A DNA stretch of 64,000 nucleotides from Ekhidna sp051379705 (lineage in GTDB: Bacteria; Bacteroidota; Bacteroidia; Cytophagales; Cyclobacteriaceae): the NCBI RefSeq assembly GCF_051379705.1, contig NZ_CP179868.1:434001-498000 (forward strand), in the 5' to 3' direction. Within the stretch, counting starts at the first letter, position 1. Each line of letters opens with the position of its first letter. Under the pieces are notes generated by a model. The model was given only the letters and a program-made list of their open reading frames with translations, was not told the DNA's origin and made no database searches. Position numbers and translations under genes: made by a program. Positions 8,491-17,039 of the stretch are shown here, piece by piece.

Positions 8491-8491
8491 T
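8460..8491 (+). terminator. Last terminator of the repeat array, with a compensatory base-pair change
   Basis: Stem AACCTATCTC/GAGGTAGGTT followed by a T-run. Against the other six copies a C-G pair has become T-A: both partners changed, so the hairpin is kept. Confidence 0.9.
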
Positions 8492-8671
8492 ATTTGTGGA
8501 AGGGGCTAGTTACTTTCTCTCAAAGAGAACAAAATTGATATTTGCCAATTTTTTATGAATGCCTGTTGAATCATTTTGACCAAACAAATGCATGGAAATA
8601 AAGAAGAGAGTATTAAGCCTACAATTACGTTTTTATCATAGCTCAACTAAATATTGATGCAGAAATCCTCT

Positions 8672-10528
8672 TTAAGTTTTGGATGACAAAACCATTTTCT
8701 TTCGATCTAGTTTTTCAATCTTATCCTTGAATTCAAGAAAACGCTCGAATTCATCGCCCTCATAGACTCCTTTTTTAAGTATCAGCTTACGATTTATTAC
8801 TATTTGATTCCCCTTTTGGGTAGCTGTATACTCATAGCTTCCATACTGTTCAGCAATCTTTACATCCTGTGGTGCAAAGGTCAACCAGTAGTTCTCCGGC
8901 AAATCAACAACCACGGTTTCATCTGTTGTGAATCCTCTTCTCACTTCCATATATTTCGTTATCTCATTCGGATCCACATAATGATCAATTGCCTGAAGCA
9001 TGTTGTTAGGAACCACAATTTTATCGCCTACTTTTTTTGCCAAATTATTTATTTGTAAATCATAATTTGTTGTAAAAGTTGCCTCGTTGGAATTTTCGTT
9101 GACATTAAATTCTTTTATCGTAAAGTCTGAATAATCAAATTGGGAGTAGTTGTATTGCTCTACCTGACTTTCTGTGAAGTATTGATATCTCTGTAGTTGA
9201 TCAAAAAAAACACCTGAATGATTTACTGAGACATTTAAGGAAGCATTCCCCTCGCTATCGAGCTTAATATTGGCTTGTTTTTGATACACATTTTCTCGTT
9301 CGCTGTATACCGGAGTTTTTATCATTTTGCTCTTCCCTTCATCAATCCACAGTACGTTTCTATCATCAGTGAATGAGCCAATATAGCCGGATGGTATTGA
9401 TTGGCTTGTACACTCCAACAATATGGTATCGGATGCCGTGGGCACTCCCAAAAACACATGATTAAATTGATTACTCGGGAAGTTATCATTAACGTCCGGC
9501 ACATCGTTTCCGGCTTTCACCAAAATATAATTAGACTCAACGCCCTTATACCTCAACATTGCTTTCATGTAGTTAGTCAATGCTTTGCACTCTCCATACC
9601 CTTTTTCATCCACAAAATCTGCAGGTAATGATTGAAATCCGCCTATTCCAAGCTGAATGGATACATACCTTGTCCGATCCTGCATATAGGAGTAGATTGT
9701 ATCAACCATCGACTTGACTGGTAAATCGGGTGGTAAACTATTCAGGAAGGTCTCAGTCTTTGAAAGCAATTGGTCTCTATCTTGATTAAGTTTTAAAAAC
9801 CAGTCTCCAAATTCTGTCCAGGAACCCATGCTACCCTCATTCCCGTCCAATATGAATTTATCCGGAGCTAAATAAACCTTGGGCTGACTCTTATAAAATG
9901 ACTTGTAGTCTACATTATTATCAACTGCGCCCAGATCTGACACACTCCATGTGTAAGATTTTTTTCTCTTCAAATTAAGTTCCTCAGCTTCGTTGATTCT
10001 TGGCTCACCAATGTTTTCACCCATGTATCTGATATCATATTCCTTTTGTGTTATGACTTCCAGGGTACTAAGATCAACTGAAGTATTAAAGTTGCTTTGA
10101 GGAACCCAGGTTGGTAGATTAAGGAAGCCATCATGATCAAAAAATGTTTTTATTTCCACCTTGAAGGGGAAATTTTTGTACTCAGGGTCCAAAACAATGT
10201 AGTTACCGTCTCCAGTTTCAAATGATTGAGAAAGTGCAAAGGTATTGACCTGACTCATGCCTAAGGATTTGATCTTCTTCCCCGACATATCTTTTATTGT
10301 CACTTGAATGCTGACCAATTCTCTAAACTGATCTTCATAATTTACGAATACAGCATTTCTATATCCTTTTTCATTATAAATTATCGTAGATGATTCACTT
10401 ATTACATCAAGGTCATTAGGGTTCTCAATGTTTATCGTGAGCTTTGAATACTCGATTCTGGCATTTTCTTGCTGTGCTGACAGGATAAAAGAACCTATCA
10501 AACACCATGTGAAAAGTAAATTCCTCAT
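8672..10528 (-). CDS. Secreted DUF3857 protein with an intact transglutaminase-like domain
   Basis: 618 aa with a signal peptide (residues 1-18, cut before QQENA). The N-terminal DUF3857 beta domain spans about residues 25-210 and a transglutaminase-like core about 260-385. The catalytic-type residues are C314 in GYGECKALTN, H357 in FNHVFLG and an acidic E372 in LLECTSQ (Asp in most relatives). A C-terminal beta domain follows. These proteins are common in Bacteroidetes, exported to the periplasm or surface; substrates are unknown. It is the second gene of a two-gene operon whose upstream partner is a related protein lacking the catalytic residues; only one base separates stop and start. The 181 bp downstream, up to the tRNA repeat array, show no feature. 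Confidence 0.8.
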   Translation of the reverse strand: MRNLLFTWCLIGSFILSAQQENARIEYSKLTINIENPNDLDVISESSTIIYNEKGYRNAVFVNYEDQFRELVSIQVTIKDMSGKKIKSLGMSQVNTFALSQSFETGDGNYIVLDPEYKNFPFKVEIKTFFDHDGFLNLPTWVPQSNFNTSVDLSTLEVITQKEYDIRYMGENIGEPRINEAEELNLKRKKSYTWSVSDLGAVDNNVDYKSFYKSQPKVYLAPDKFILDGNEGSMGSWTEFGDWFLKLNQDRDQLLSKTETFLNSLPPDLPVKSMVDTIYSYMQDRTRYVSIQLGIGGFQSLPADFVDEKGYGECKALTNYMKAMLRYKGVESNYILVKAGNDVPDVNDNFPSNQFNHVFLGVPTASDTILLECTSQSIPSGYIGSFTDDRNVLWIDEGKSKMIKTPVYSERENVYQKQANIKLDSEGNASLNVSVNHSGVFFDQLQRYQYFTESQVEQYNYSQFDYSDFTIKEFNVNENSNEATFTTNYDLQINNLAKKVGDKIVVPNNMLQAIDHYVDPNEITKYMEVRRGFTTDETVVVDLPENYWLTFAPQDVKIAEQYGSYEYTATQKGNQIVINRKLILKKGVYEGDEFERFLEFKDKIEKLDRKKMVLSSKT

Positions 10529-10529
10529 A

Positions 10530-12401
10530 CTAGGTTTTCTTGTTTAGGTGGATTGGCTGATTCAGACGTTCGATGATAAGACTATAAACCTCCTTTAACA
10601 TAGCATACTCTGCTTCAGAATATACAGTTCTTGAAATCTCGAAATTTGACTGGATGTTGATCTTATTGCCCAATTGACTACAATTCAATTGAAATTTCAT
10701 TCCTCCATTTGGAGTTTGTAAAACAATGGGTTCTGGGAGTGATTTCACGAGCATATAATCAGGTAGACTCACCGAAATTGAGGTTATATACTTTCTAGGG
10801 TAACTTAAATCAACTGGCGCTAGTCTATTTTCTGATCTAAATGGATTTCGTGTGAGTTCATTTAAAACAAAGGGATTTAAAATAAGCTCATTACCCAGAT
10901 CGGTACTATTTTCTGTTATATCTGCTACTACTGATTCTGTGACAGTGAGTTTTTTATCATTATCGCTCTTCAGTTCATAGCTTCTTAAATCAATCTTATT
11001 TTCATCTTCCAGACTTAGCTTATAGCGCTCCGGAGATCCTGCATTTTTAAACTTATCTGACCACTCCATATAATCATACATGGTCTTTCGCTGATTTACA
11101 GATGCTAGAATAGATCCATCATCTTCAAAAACAATCGATATCATTTGTCTCTTTTCAGAAGATTTTCGTGGTAGCAAATCCACCCATCTTCCACTTTCAA
11201 CACCAGTTATTAGCCAGCCTTTGCCGTTGAGGCATTTCTCAGGTAAAACACCAGGAATTAGATTTTTTTGGCTCGCATCCAGCAGGATTTCCTTGCCTTT
11301 ATACTTAGTGGCTGCAACAACATAATTTAATTGCCACATGTTAGGTATATGTGGGTTGAGTATTCCGTTACTCCTCGTGCTCAGAACAACTGGATACGCC
11401 TCGATATTCATGTTATTCAACACAGACAAAAGCATTAAATTAATATCCGCTGAACTTCCCTCAAGGTCTTTATTAAGTTTTCGTACATAGTGATCAGAAA
11501 CGTAAAGTCTATTTTGCTTATTCCAGGTTATTTGACTTTGGATATGATTGTAGGCTTTTAAAATTTTTTCATCATTAGAAAGGCCCGCCAACTCCCATTC
11601 TTCAACTTCCTCTTTCAAAAAATTCGAGTTTCTAATGACATTGCCAAACCAAAGGTTATTCATCATCCGCTTGCTTATAATAGGCCAGGAAGTACTTATC
11701 TCCATATAAAAACCCGGTATATCGTACCTCGCCAATTGGAATTCAAATTTGGTGATGTAATTGCTATAGTGATTCACATGTGGTTCTTGCACAAAAGCTG
11801 GAACATTTTGTGCGACATACTTATTAGGCTCCACCTGAAGGACAGGCTCAAATCCACGTTGCTGCTTTTTATAGATTGCGTACTCGGACGGCTCTAGTGT
11901 TATTTCACTATAAGCAACCGGAATCAATTCTTGAAAGCGCCATTCAAAGGGAATTCCAATATGTGAATACTCAATATCTATTATACTGCCAATCCGGACA
12001 TTGGGAAGGAAGATTTTATAGATGTAAAACCCGTCGAAGACTTCTTCTTGATAAATGGATGAACTAATGAGTCTTTCTTTAACTATTTCACCATTTTCAA
12101 GATTATAAACCATCCCTTTGAGGTTTCCTTTATTGGGAACATTTAGTGAAAGATTGGCATAAGGAGTTCCTGACTTTTTTAGAATCTTTATCCTTCTGTG
12201 TCGTGTAAACTTTCCTTCCTTACTAAAGTGTCCTTTATCATACAGGACAACCGCCGATGCACTCGGATCTGACTCGTAGGTAGTCATTTCAATTTCTTCC
12301 GAGGAGACTCTTCCGAATTTTATCTTATCTTGACTGTGAACGCAATATCCTGAAAATAGCAGTTTCAGAATTAGAATTGATAGTAGGTATTTTTTATACA
12401 T
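10530..12401 (-). CDS. Secreted DUF3857 protein with a degenerate transglutaminase-like domain
   Basis: I place the start at the ATG at 12401, giving 623 aa with a proper signal peptide (MYKKYLLSILILKLLFSG); the frame is open further upstream but there it has no export signal. Domain order matches the downstream partner: N-terminal DUF3857 (about residues 25-220), transglutaminase-like region (about 270-390) and a C-terminal beta domain. The position of the catalytic Cys holds Ser (GSSADIN, about residue 317) and the His motif reads LNYVVAA, so it should not be catalytically active as a transglutaminase. I recall this Ser-containing form as a recurrent Bacteroidetes subfamily. It probably acts with the next gene. 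Confidence 0.75.
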   Translation of the reverse strand: MYKKYLLSILILKLLFSGYCVHSQDKIKFGRVSSEEIEMTTYESDPSASAVVLYDKGHFSKEGKFTRHRRIKILKKSGTPYANLSLNVPNKGNLKGMVYNLENGEIVKERLISSSIYQEEVFDGFYIYKIFLPNVRIGSIIDIEYSHIGIPFEWRFQELIPVAYSEITLEPSEYAIYKKQQRGFEPVLQVEPNKYVAQNVPAFVQEPHVNHYSNYITKFEFQLARYDIPGFYMEISTSWPIISKRMMNNLWFGNVIRNSNFLKEEVEEWELAGLSNDEKILKAYNHIQSQITWNKQNRLYVSDHYVRKLNKDLEGSSADINLMLLSVLNNMNIEAYPVVLSTRSNGILNPHIPNMWQLNYVVAATKYKGKEILLDASQKNLIPGVLPEKCLNGKGWLITGVESGRWVDLLPRKSSEKRQMISIVFEDDGSILASVNQRKTMYDYMEWSDKFKNAGSPERYKLSLEDENKIDLRSYELKSDNDKKLTVTESVVADITENSTDLGNELILNPFVLNELTRNPFRSENRLAPVDLSYPRKYITSISVSLPDYMLVKSLPEPIVLQTPNGGMKFQLNCSQLGNKINIQSNFEISRTVYSEAEYAMLKEVYSLIIERLNQPIHLNKKT

Positions 12402-12727
12402 AGGTAGAATAGTGAAAGTGGTGAAATGCTGCAATTTTAATGAGCATTTGCCATAATTAGAAATAACTGGTTCCTCTAATCGCAAAAAAGCTTGTCATTG
12501 GAGCGCTTATATGACTAATTCTATTGACAATACTTGATTGGGTTTAAGGCATAAGTGGATGCTTTGCTAGTCGAATTAGGTTGCACCTACTACTTACCAT
12601 ATCATGTGAATCTCAAATTGGCATTCTTTTATATCCCATACCGCTGGGAACTTCATCTCTACGCTTCTAAAACTGGTTCCTCAAGTTTTTATATCTTCAA
12701 CTTTCATAAATCCACATCTTCGCCACA
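12402..12727. other. 326-bp intergenic region between divergent genes
   Basis: No coding frame, RNA gene or repeat seen. It must hold promoters for the DUF3857 operon (minus) and the small secreted protein (plus). The closest -7 match for the minus operon is TAAAATTG (one mismatch to TAnnTTTG) about 30-40 bp before the start. Nothing clear was seen on the plus side. Confidence 0.4.
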
Positions 12728-13243
12728 ATGAAAAAACTTATTTACTTCACTTTAGTCATTTTATCGTATTCCACCTTTTCACAACAATCACCTAACATCG
12801 TAAAAGTTATAGACGCACTTACAGTACAATGGGACGAGACTGCCATTGCACTAAAAGACTACCAGGGTATTCAGAACTTTTGTACATCTGAGACCAATCG
12901 TAAAAAGACTATTAAACTTCTGGATCAAATTCATCATTGGGATACGACACTATACTTTACTGTACAATCCAAATATGAAGGAACACAGGATGCTGAAGCT
13001 GAAGCAACTCTCAAGGATATTGAAAAGCTTGAAACTGAATATTCAACGCAAAATTTCAAGACCTTTATTTTGGATGAGTGCACCATGCTTAAGGAGATAG
13101 ACGATTCCTTTGACAAACAGACAGTGAAACAGTATGAAAAGGAAATCAAGAAGTTTGAAAAAGAACTTGTAAAGTATCTGAACAGCATAACTTATCGTAT
13201 TGACATCATTGATGAACACATTCATCACTTAAAGCTCGATTAG
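12728..13243 (+). CDS. Small secreted helical protein of unknown function
   Basis: 171 aa with a signal peptide (MKKLIYFTLVILSYSTFS, cut before QQSP). The mature part is mostly charged alpha-helix with a likely coiled coil at residues 115-150 (Lys/Glu heptads) and two Cys (about residues 58 and 119) that could form a disulfide in the periplasm. I recognise no family. It precedes a tandem pair of secreted metallopeptidases by 116 bp; whether they share a transcript is unclear. Confidence 0.6.
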   Translation: MKKLIYFTLVILSYSTFSQQSPNIVKVIDALTVQWDETAIALKDYQGIQNFCTSETNRKKTIKLLDQIHHWDTTLYFTVQSKYEGTQDAEAEATLKDIEKLETEYSTQNFKTFILDECTMLKEIDDSFDKQTVKQYEKEIKKFEKELVKYLNSITYRIDIIDEHIHHLKLD

Positions 13244-13359
13244 GGATAAACATCTATCTTCTTTTTTACAAAAAACCGAATTTTCTCCCATTTTATCAGC
13301 TTCCGGTTCTTCATCATCGTTTCTAGTCCTTAACAACTCAACTAGGACTAAAAACATTA

Positions 13360-14238
13360 ATGGCTAATATCTGGAAACGTAAATGCGCGTGGGCAATCTT
13401 TCTATTCTCGATTCATACTGCAACCGGTCAGTATAAGGAAACGCAGATTTCGCTAGCCAATACCAATTCAGAAGAGCCATCAAAGAAAAGTACTGTAAGA
13501 AGTTACATCGATCATTTCAATCCATTGGGACCCAAAGCACAATTGATGAGAAATGAGTCCTACTCTTGCATAGATGCTCCGGTTTCCAAACTTGATAAAG
13601 GTCTTTGGATAAAGCTAGGGAGCAAGCAGTTTTTGTATAAAGATCAGGACGCTCTTTTATTAGATGAGAATAAGAAATTGGTGCAATTCGATTTTAATCA
13701 GTTCAATAAGGTCTTACGAACAACCGTAAAAATGTTGAGAGGCTTAGAGAGGAAATCACCTTATGCTCGTAACATCATCCACACACTGCAAAACTCTGAC
13801 AATAAGTTTGTGATTTCTCTGGTCAGTACTATAGATAGCTACGTTCTCTTCCCTTTGCCTAATGGAAGATTGGGCGTATTAAATAATAACGCCTATGCGT
13901 TTCAGGTACTTGAAAAAGAAAGCCTCATTGTTGACTATGCACCATTTGATAAAATCGGTAGTGGTGCCGAAATCAGATGGGCACCAGAACATAAAAGAAT
14001 CAAACTTGCTCACGAACTTTCACACGCTTATGATGCCAATTACGGCTTGCTGGATGATCAGCTTATGCAGGCTTATGGAGAAATAATGTCCGCCAGAGAA
14101 ATCCGAGCGCTCTTTCATGAAAATATGATTCGAAAAGATTTAAATATGAGTTTGCGAACAAAAGCCGGGTCCGGCAATGCGCTTGTCTGGGAAGGTCAGC
14201 CATATACTTATCCCTTGCCAATCCCAGCTCGATACTAA
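13360..14238 (+). CDS. Secreted M91-like zinc metallopeptidase, copy 1
   Basis: 292 aa. An N-terminal hydrophobic stretch (about residues 9-23) looks like a signal peptide. The zinc site is HELSH at 218-222 with a probable third ligand E247 in SAREIRA, followed by HENMIRKDL. The His-Ala-Tyr-Asp after the motif and the later E-N-x-I-R-x-x-L pattern match my recollection of the M91 (NleD-like effector) family. NleD-type enzymes cleave host kinases; here the protein is exported and its target is unknown. A paralogue follows directly and the two share long identical stretches around the active site (YAPFDKIGSGAE), so this is a local gene duplication. Confidence 0.65.
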   Translation: MANIWKRKCAWAIFLFSIHTATGQYKETQISLANTNSEEPSKKSTVRSYIDHFNPLGPKAQLMRNESYSCIDAPVSKLDKGLWIKLGSKQFLYKDQDALLLDENKKLVQFDFNQFNKVLRTTVKMLRGLERKSPYARNIIHTLQNSDNKFVISLVSTIDSYVLFPLPNGRLGVLNNNAYAFQVLEKESLIVDYAPFDKIGSGAEIRWAPEHKRIKLAHELSHAYDANYGLLDDQLMQAYGEIMSAREIRALFHENMIRKDLNMSLRTKAGSGNALVWEGQPYTYPLPIPARY

Positions 14239-14355
14239 GCAGGTATACACCAAAAGCTTACCTTATTCTGATTCCTGTGCACGTCATGTACACACAACCT
14301 ATATAAGTACTGGGCCGCAACCATTGAACCTTTGTGGATCATTTTCCACAATTCA

Positions 14356-15273
14356 ATGCGAGACAATATACTTACCTATTCATTATGCTTTGGAGCAGCA
14401 CTTCTGAGTCAATTTGCTACCTGTCAGCCAGCTGTAATCCCACCCGCTCATGAGCATAAATCTGTTGCTGAGAAATTCCAGCAGCTAAGTACCTCGTCAT
14501 GTGATTTGGAAGTCATTGCGAACGACACAGACGCTGACTTCATTGACCTTTTTAATCCTTTAGGTCCAAAAGCACAATTGCTTTATAGAACTTCAAATAA
14601 ATCTAAAGAAAAGCATGTATCAGTCGTTGAGAGAGGCCTTTGGATAAATTTTAAGAATGAACTATTTCTTTATAGGGATCAGAAGATTTGGCTACCAGAT
14701 GCTGCCAAAAAGCTAAAGCAGGTAGATCAGGATCAGTCTAAGAAAATTCTAAAGAAAACGGTGAAAACACTTCATAGCTTAGAAAATAGCTCTCCCTATG
14801 CAAGAAACATAATCAGCACATTGCAAAATTCATGTAACAAGTTTGTTATCAAACTGGCTGATATCAACGAAAGCTATACGCTATTTCCAATTGCCGATAA
14901 GAAATTAGGTTTCTTAAACAACGAGGCATATGCGTTTCAAGTAATTGACCAGGAGCAATTGATGATAGACTATGCTCCGTTTGATAAAATAGGTAGTGGT
15001 GCAGAGATGCGCTGGACTCCAGCTCTGGGACTAATTAAGCTCGCTCATGAACTTTCTCACGCCTACGATGCTAATTATGGTCTGCTTGACGATCGACTAA
15101 TGCCAGCCTATGGAGAAGTGATGTCTGCCAGAGAAATACGTGCGCTGTATCATGAAAACATCATTCGAAAAGAATTAAAAGTCAGGATGAAATATAAAGC
15201 CAATACAGGAAGCGCATTGATATGGCAAGGGATGCCATTTACTTATCCGCTACCAGTCTGTGCACGCTACTGA
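14356..15273 (+). CDS. Secreted M91-like zinc metallopeptidase, copy 2
   Basis: Starting at ATG 14356 gives 305 aa with a signal-like N-terminus (MRDNILTYSLCFGAALLS); a TTG 24 bp upstream is less likely. The active site is HELSH (231-235) with E260 in SAREIRALYHEN. The pro-like segment FNPLGPKAQL and the C-terminal TYPLP..ARY motif are shared with copy 1, whereas the N-termini differ, as expected for diverged secreted paralogues. It is convergent with the lipoprotein gene that follows; the two reading frames overlap by 7 bp. Confidence 0.65.
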   Translation: MRDNILTYSLCFGAALLSQFATCQPAVIPPAHEHKSVAEKFQQLSTSSCDLEVIANDTDADFIDLFNPLGPKAQLLYRTSNKSKEKHVSVVERGLWINFKNELFLYRDQKIWLPDAAKKLKQVDQDQSKKILKKTVKTLHSLENSSPYARNIISTLQNSCNKFVIKLADINESYTLFPIADKKLGFLNNEAYAFQVIDQEQLMIDYAPFDKIGSGAEMRWTPALGLIKLAHELSHAYDANYGLLDDRLMPAYGEVMSAREIRALYHENIIRKELKVRMKYKANTGSALIWQGMPFTYPLPVCARY

Positions 15274-15734
15274 TTACTCAATTCTACGCTTTGGATAACA
15301 TTGAAAAATTTTAGCGTATCAGGAGCATTTACATAACCAACCACATAGCTCCCATTGATCGACTCCAGCCAATGCTGTCTTTCGTAAATGCCACTATTCT
15401 TGATTGTATCATTTTCGGTTCGATTAACTGAGTAGGTAGCAATGTTGTCTCTCAGTCTGTTGGGGTAATTAAGCTTTGATCCGGAATAGGTATTGGTGCT
15501 TATGTAAAAAATGGATCCATCCTTATAGCTGAATCGATATTCACAAAACCCATGCTCCATTTCTTTTGTCAAATCATAGCCTTCGACAGGAGCAAGTTCT
15601 AACAATTGCATTTCGGAATCTGGCACACAGTCTCTGAAATCCAGTGAAAGCCTGCCTCCCGACCTGTCAGCAATTGAATTTTGTGTGGCGCAGCTACAAA
15701 TACAAATTAATAATGGCAGTAATCCTCTTCTCAT
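15267..15734 (-). CDS. Small lipoprotein of unknown function
   Basis: 155 aa. The N-terminus MRRGLLPLLICICSC ends in a lipobox-like sequence with the lipidated Cys at residue 15. The mature domain is a mixed alpha/beta fold with Tyr/Ser-rich strands; I recognise no family. Its 3' end overlaps the end of the second M91-like gene by 7 bp on the opposite strand. Confidence 0.6.
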   Translation of the reverse strand: MRRGLLPLLICICSCATQNSIADRSGGRLSLDFRDCVPDSEMQLLELAPVEGYDLTKEMEHGFCEYRFSYKDGSIFYISTNTYSGSKLNYPNRLRDNIATYSVNRTENDTIKNSGIYERQHWLESINGSYVVGYVNAPDTLKFFNVIQSVELSNQ

Positions 15735-15869
15735 TTAACGAATCAAAAATAATGAACTGATATTATTAAATATCAAAGCCTGCCTTAATCAGCAAATCAA
15801 AAAAGTACACCTTAAGTACACATTCCTTCTGTTAAATAAACAAATTTCTAACCTGATCTTTGAGACTTC

Positions 15870-16385
15870 ATGCTTAAAACCTTTATGCATCAGTCATTCA
15901 TTAAAACCACATTTTTCCTTTCAGCAATTTGCCTTCAATTATCTGCGATTGGCCAAGAATACCAGTTGATGAAATCAACTATAAGTAATTCAACTACATC
16001 CTATTCGAATAATAAAATACTTCTAAGTCACACCATTGGACAAACCTCTCTAATCAACTCAGTTCAAACTGAAAGCATACAGCTTTTGCAAGGCTTCGAA
16101 TACCAGTTGTTTTTCAAAAACAATGAACAGTCAACTAATAATGAACTTTTTGCTTACCCCAATCCAACAATTGGTCCAATTTCAATTAAGAGAGAAAGCG
16201 CCAAGCCAGAACATGTTCAGTTAGTGATTTATGACCTAAAAGGCATGGTTGTCAAAAGTTTTGAGCGACGCATAGATACTCGATACATTAAAATTGATCT
16301 TTCCTCTCTTCCGAAAGGTAGCTATCAGATTAGGGTAACAGGAGAGAATCACAACTACGGTAACTGTAGCATATTATTAAAATGA
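15870..16385 (+). CDS. Secreted protein with a T9SS type A C-terminal sorting domain
   Basis: 171 aa. Signal peptide in residues 1-30. The middle has the TISNS...SHTIGQTS...LLQGFEYQ pattern typical of short Bacteroidetes proteins that precede YadA-like/tail-fibre genes. The C-terminal 75 residues form a type IX sorting domain: YPNPTIGPISI, VIYDLKGMVVKSF, and LPKGSYQIRVTG. It is therefore delivered across the outer membrane and may be anchored there. It is first of a three-gene operon; its TGA overlaps the next ATG (ATGA). Confidence 0.75.
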   Translation: MLKTFMHQSFIKTTFFLSAICLQLSAIGQEYQLMKSTISNSTTSYSNNKILLSHTIGQTSLINSVQTESIQLLQGFEYQLFFKNNEQSTNNELFAYPNPTIGPISIKRESAKPEHVQLVIYDLKGMVVKSFERRIDTRYIKIDLSSLPKGSYQIRVTGENHNYGNCSILLK

Positions 16386-17038
16386 AATCAATTCGATTTA
16401 TACTATGGGTTAGTCTCATAGCAGGCTCTAACATTGTCTACTCGCAAAACTGGGTTGGACTTAGCATAGGTGGAAACCAAACCTTCATAAACTTCCAGGA
16501 CGCAGCAGGACAAAAGAACGACGCTCTCAAAGGAGTTCCAGGGTTTACTGCCTCCTCTCATTTTCAATTTCCGCTTAGCAAAATCAAGAATTTAAGTTTG
16601 AATGGGTCTACCGTACTCAACATTGAAGGCGGCTATAAATCCACAAAAATAGTTGATATCAATAGCAGTCAGCAGTCTAGCTGGACACTAAGACAGCTTA
16701 CAAGTAGTATGACTATCCGAAAGCACCTTAAATCAAGATCGACTCTAATTCCATTTTACGAAATGGGTGGCTCGGTCGACTATATGCTCAGCGGTACTCA
16801 GACACTTGGGTTTGAGCAATATGATTTAGACGAAAGTCTGAATACAATCAATATATCCATTCAATCTGGTCTAGGGCTTCAATATGAGATTTCTTATGAT
16901 GCCAATGCAACTATTCTACTCGGCTATCTGCATGGGCTTTCAGACATTGAAAAAGATCAAGCTCAAAAAGCTAAACTAAATGGACTGAGAATTTCCATTG
17001 CCATTTATTTCACCATTGAAAAATCGAAAAAACATTGA
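16382..17038 (+). CDS. Probable outer-membrane beta-barrel protein
   Basis: 218 aa with a signal peptide (residues 1-21, cut near YSQNW). The remainder alternates short beta strands with Gly/Asn turns (LSIGGNQTFINF, FQFPLSK, ISIQSGLGLQYEIS) and fits an eight-strand OmpA/PorT-like barrel. No named family is certain. It sits between a T9SS-sorted protein and the YadA-like adhesin with a 4-bp overlap upstream and one base downstream, so the three are surely co-translated; a role in adhesin assembly at the outer membrane is an inference. Confidence 0.6.
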   Translation: MKSIRFILWVSLIAGSNIVYSQNWVGLSIGGNQTFINFQDAAGQKNDALKGVPGFTASSHFQFPLSKIKNLSLNGSTVLNIEGGYKSTKIVDINSSQQSSWTLRQLTSSMTIRKHLKSRSTLIPFYEMGGSVDYMLSGTQTLGFEQYDLDESLNTINISIQSGLGLQYEISYDANATILLGYLHGLSDIEKDQAQKAKLNGLRISIAIYFTIEKSKKH

Positions 17039-17039
17039 C

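Noticed and set aside
12402..12727. Small genes in the 326-bp gap
   Set aside because: Only frames of a few codons exist, with no ribosome site or conserved feature.
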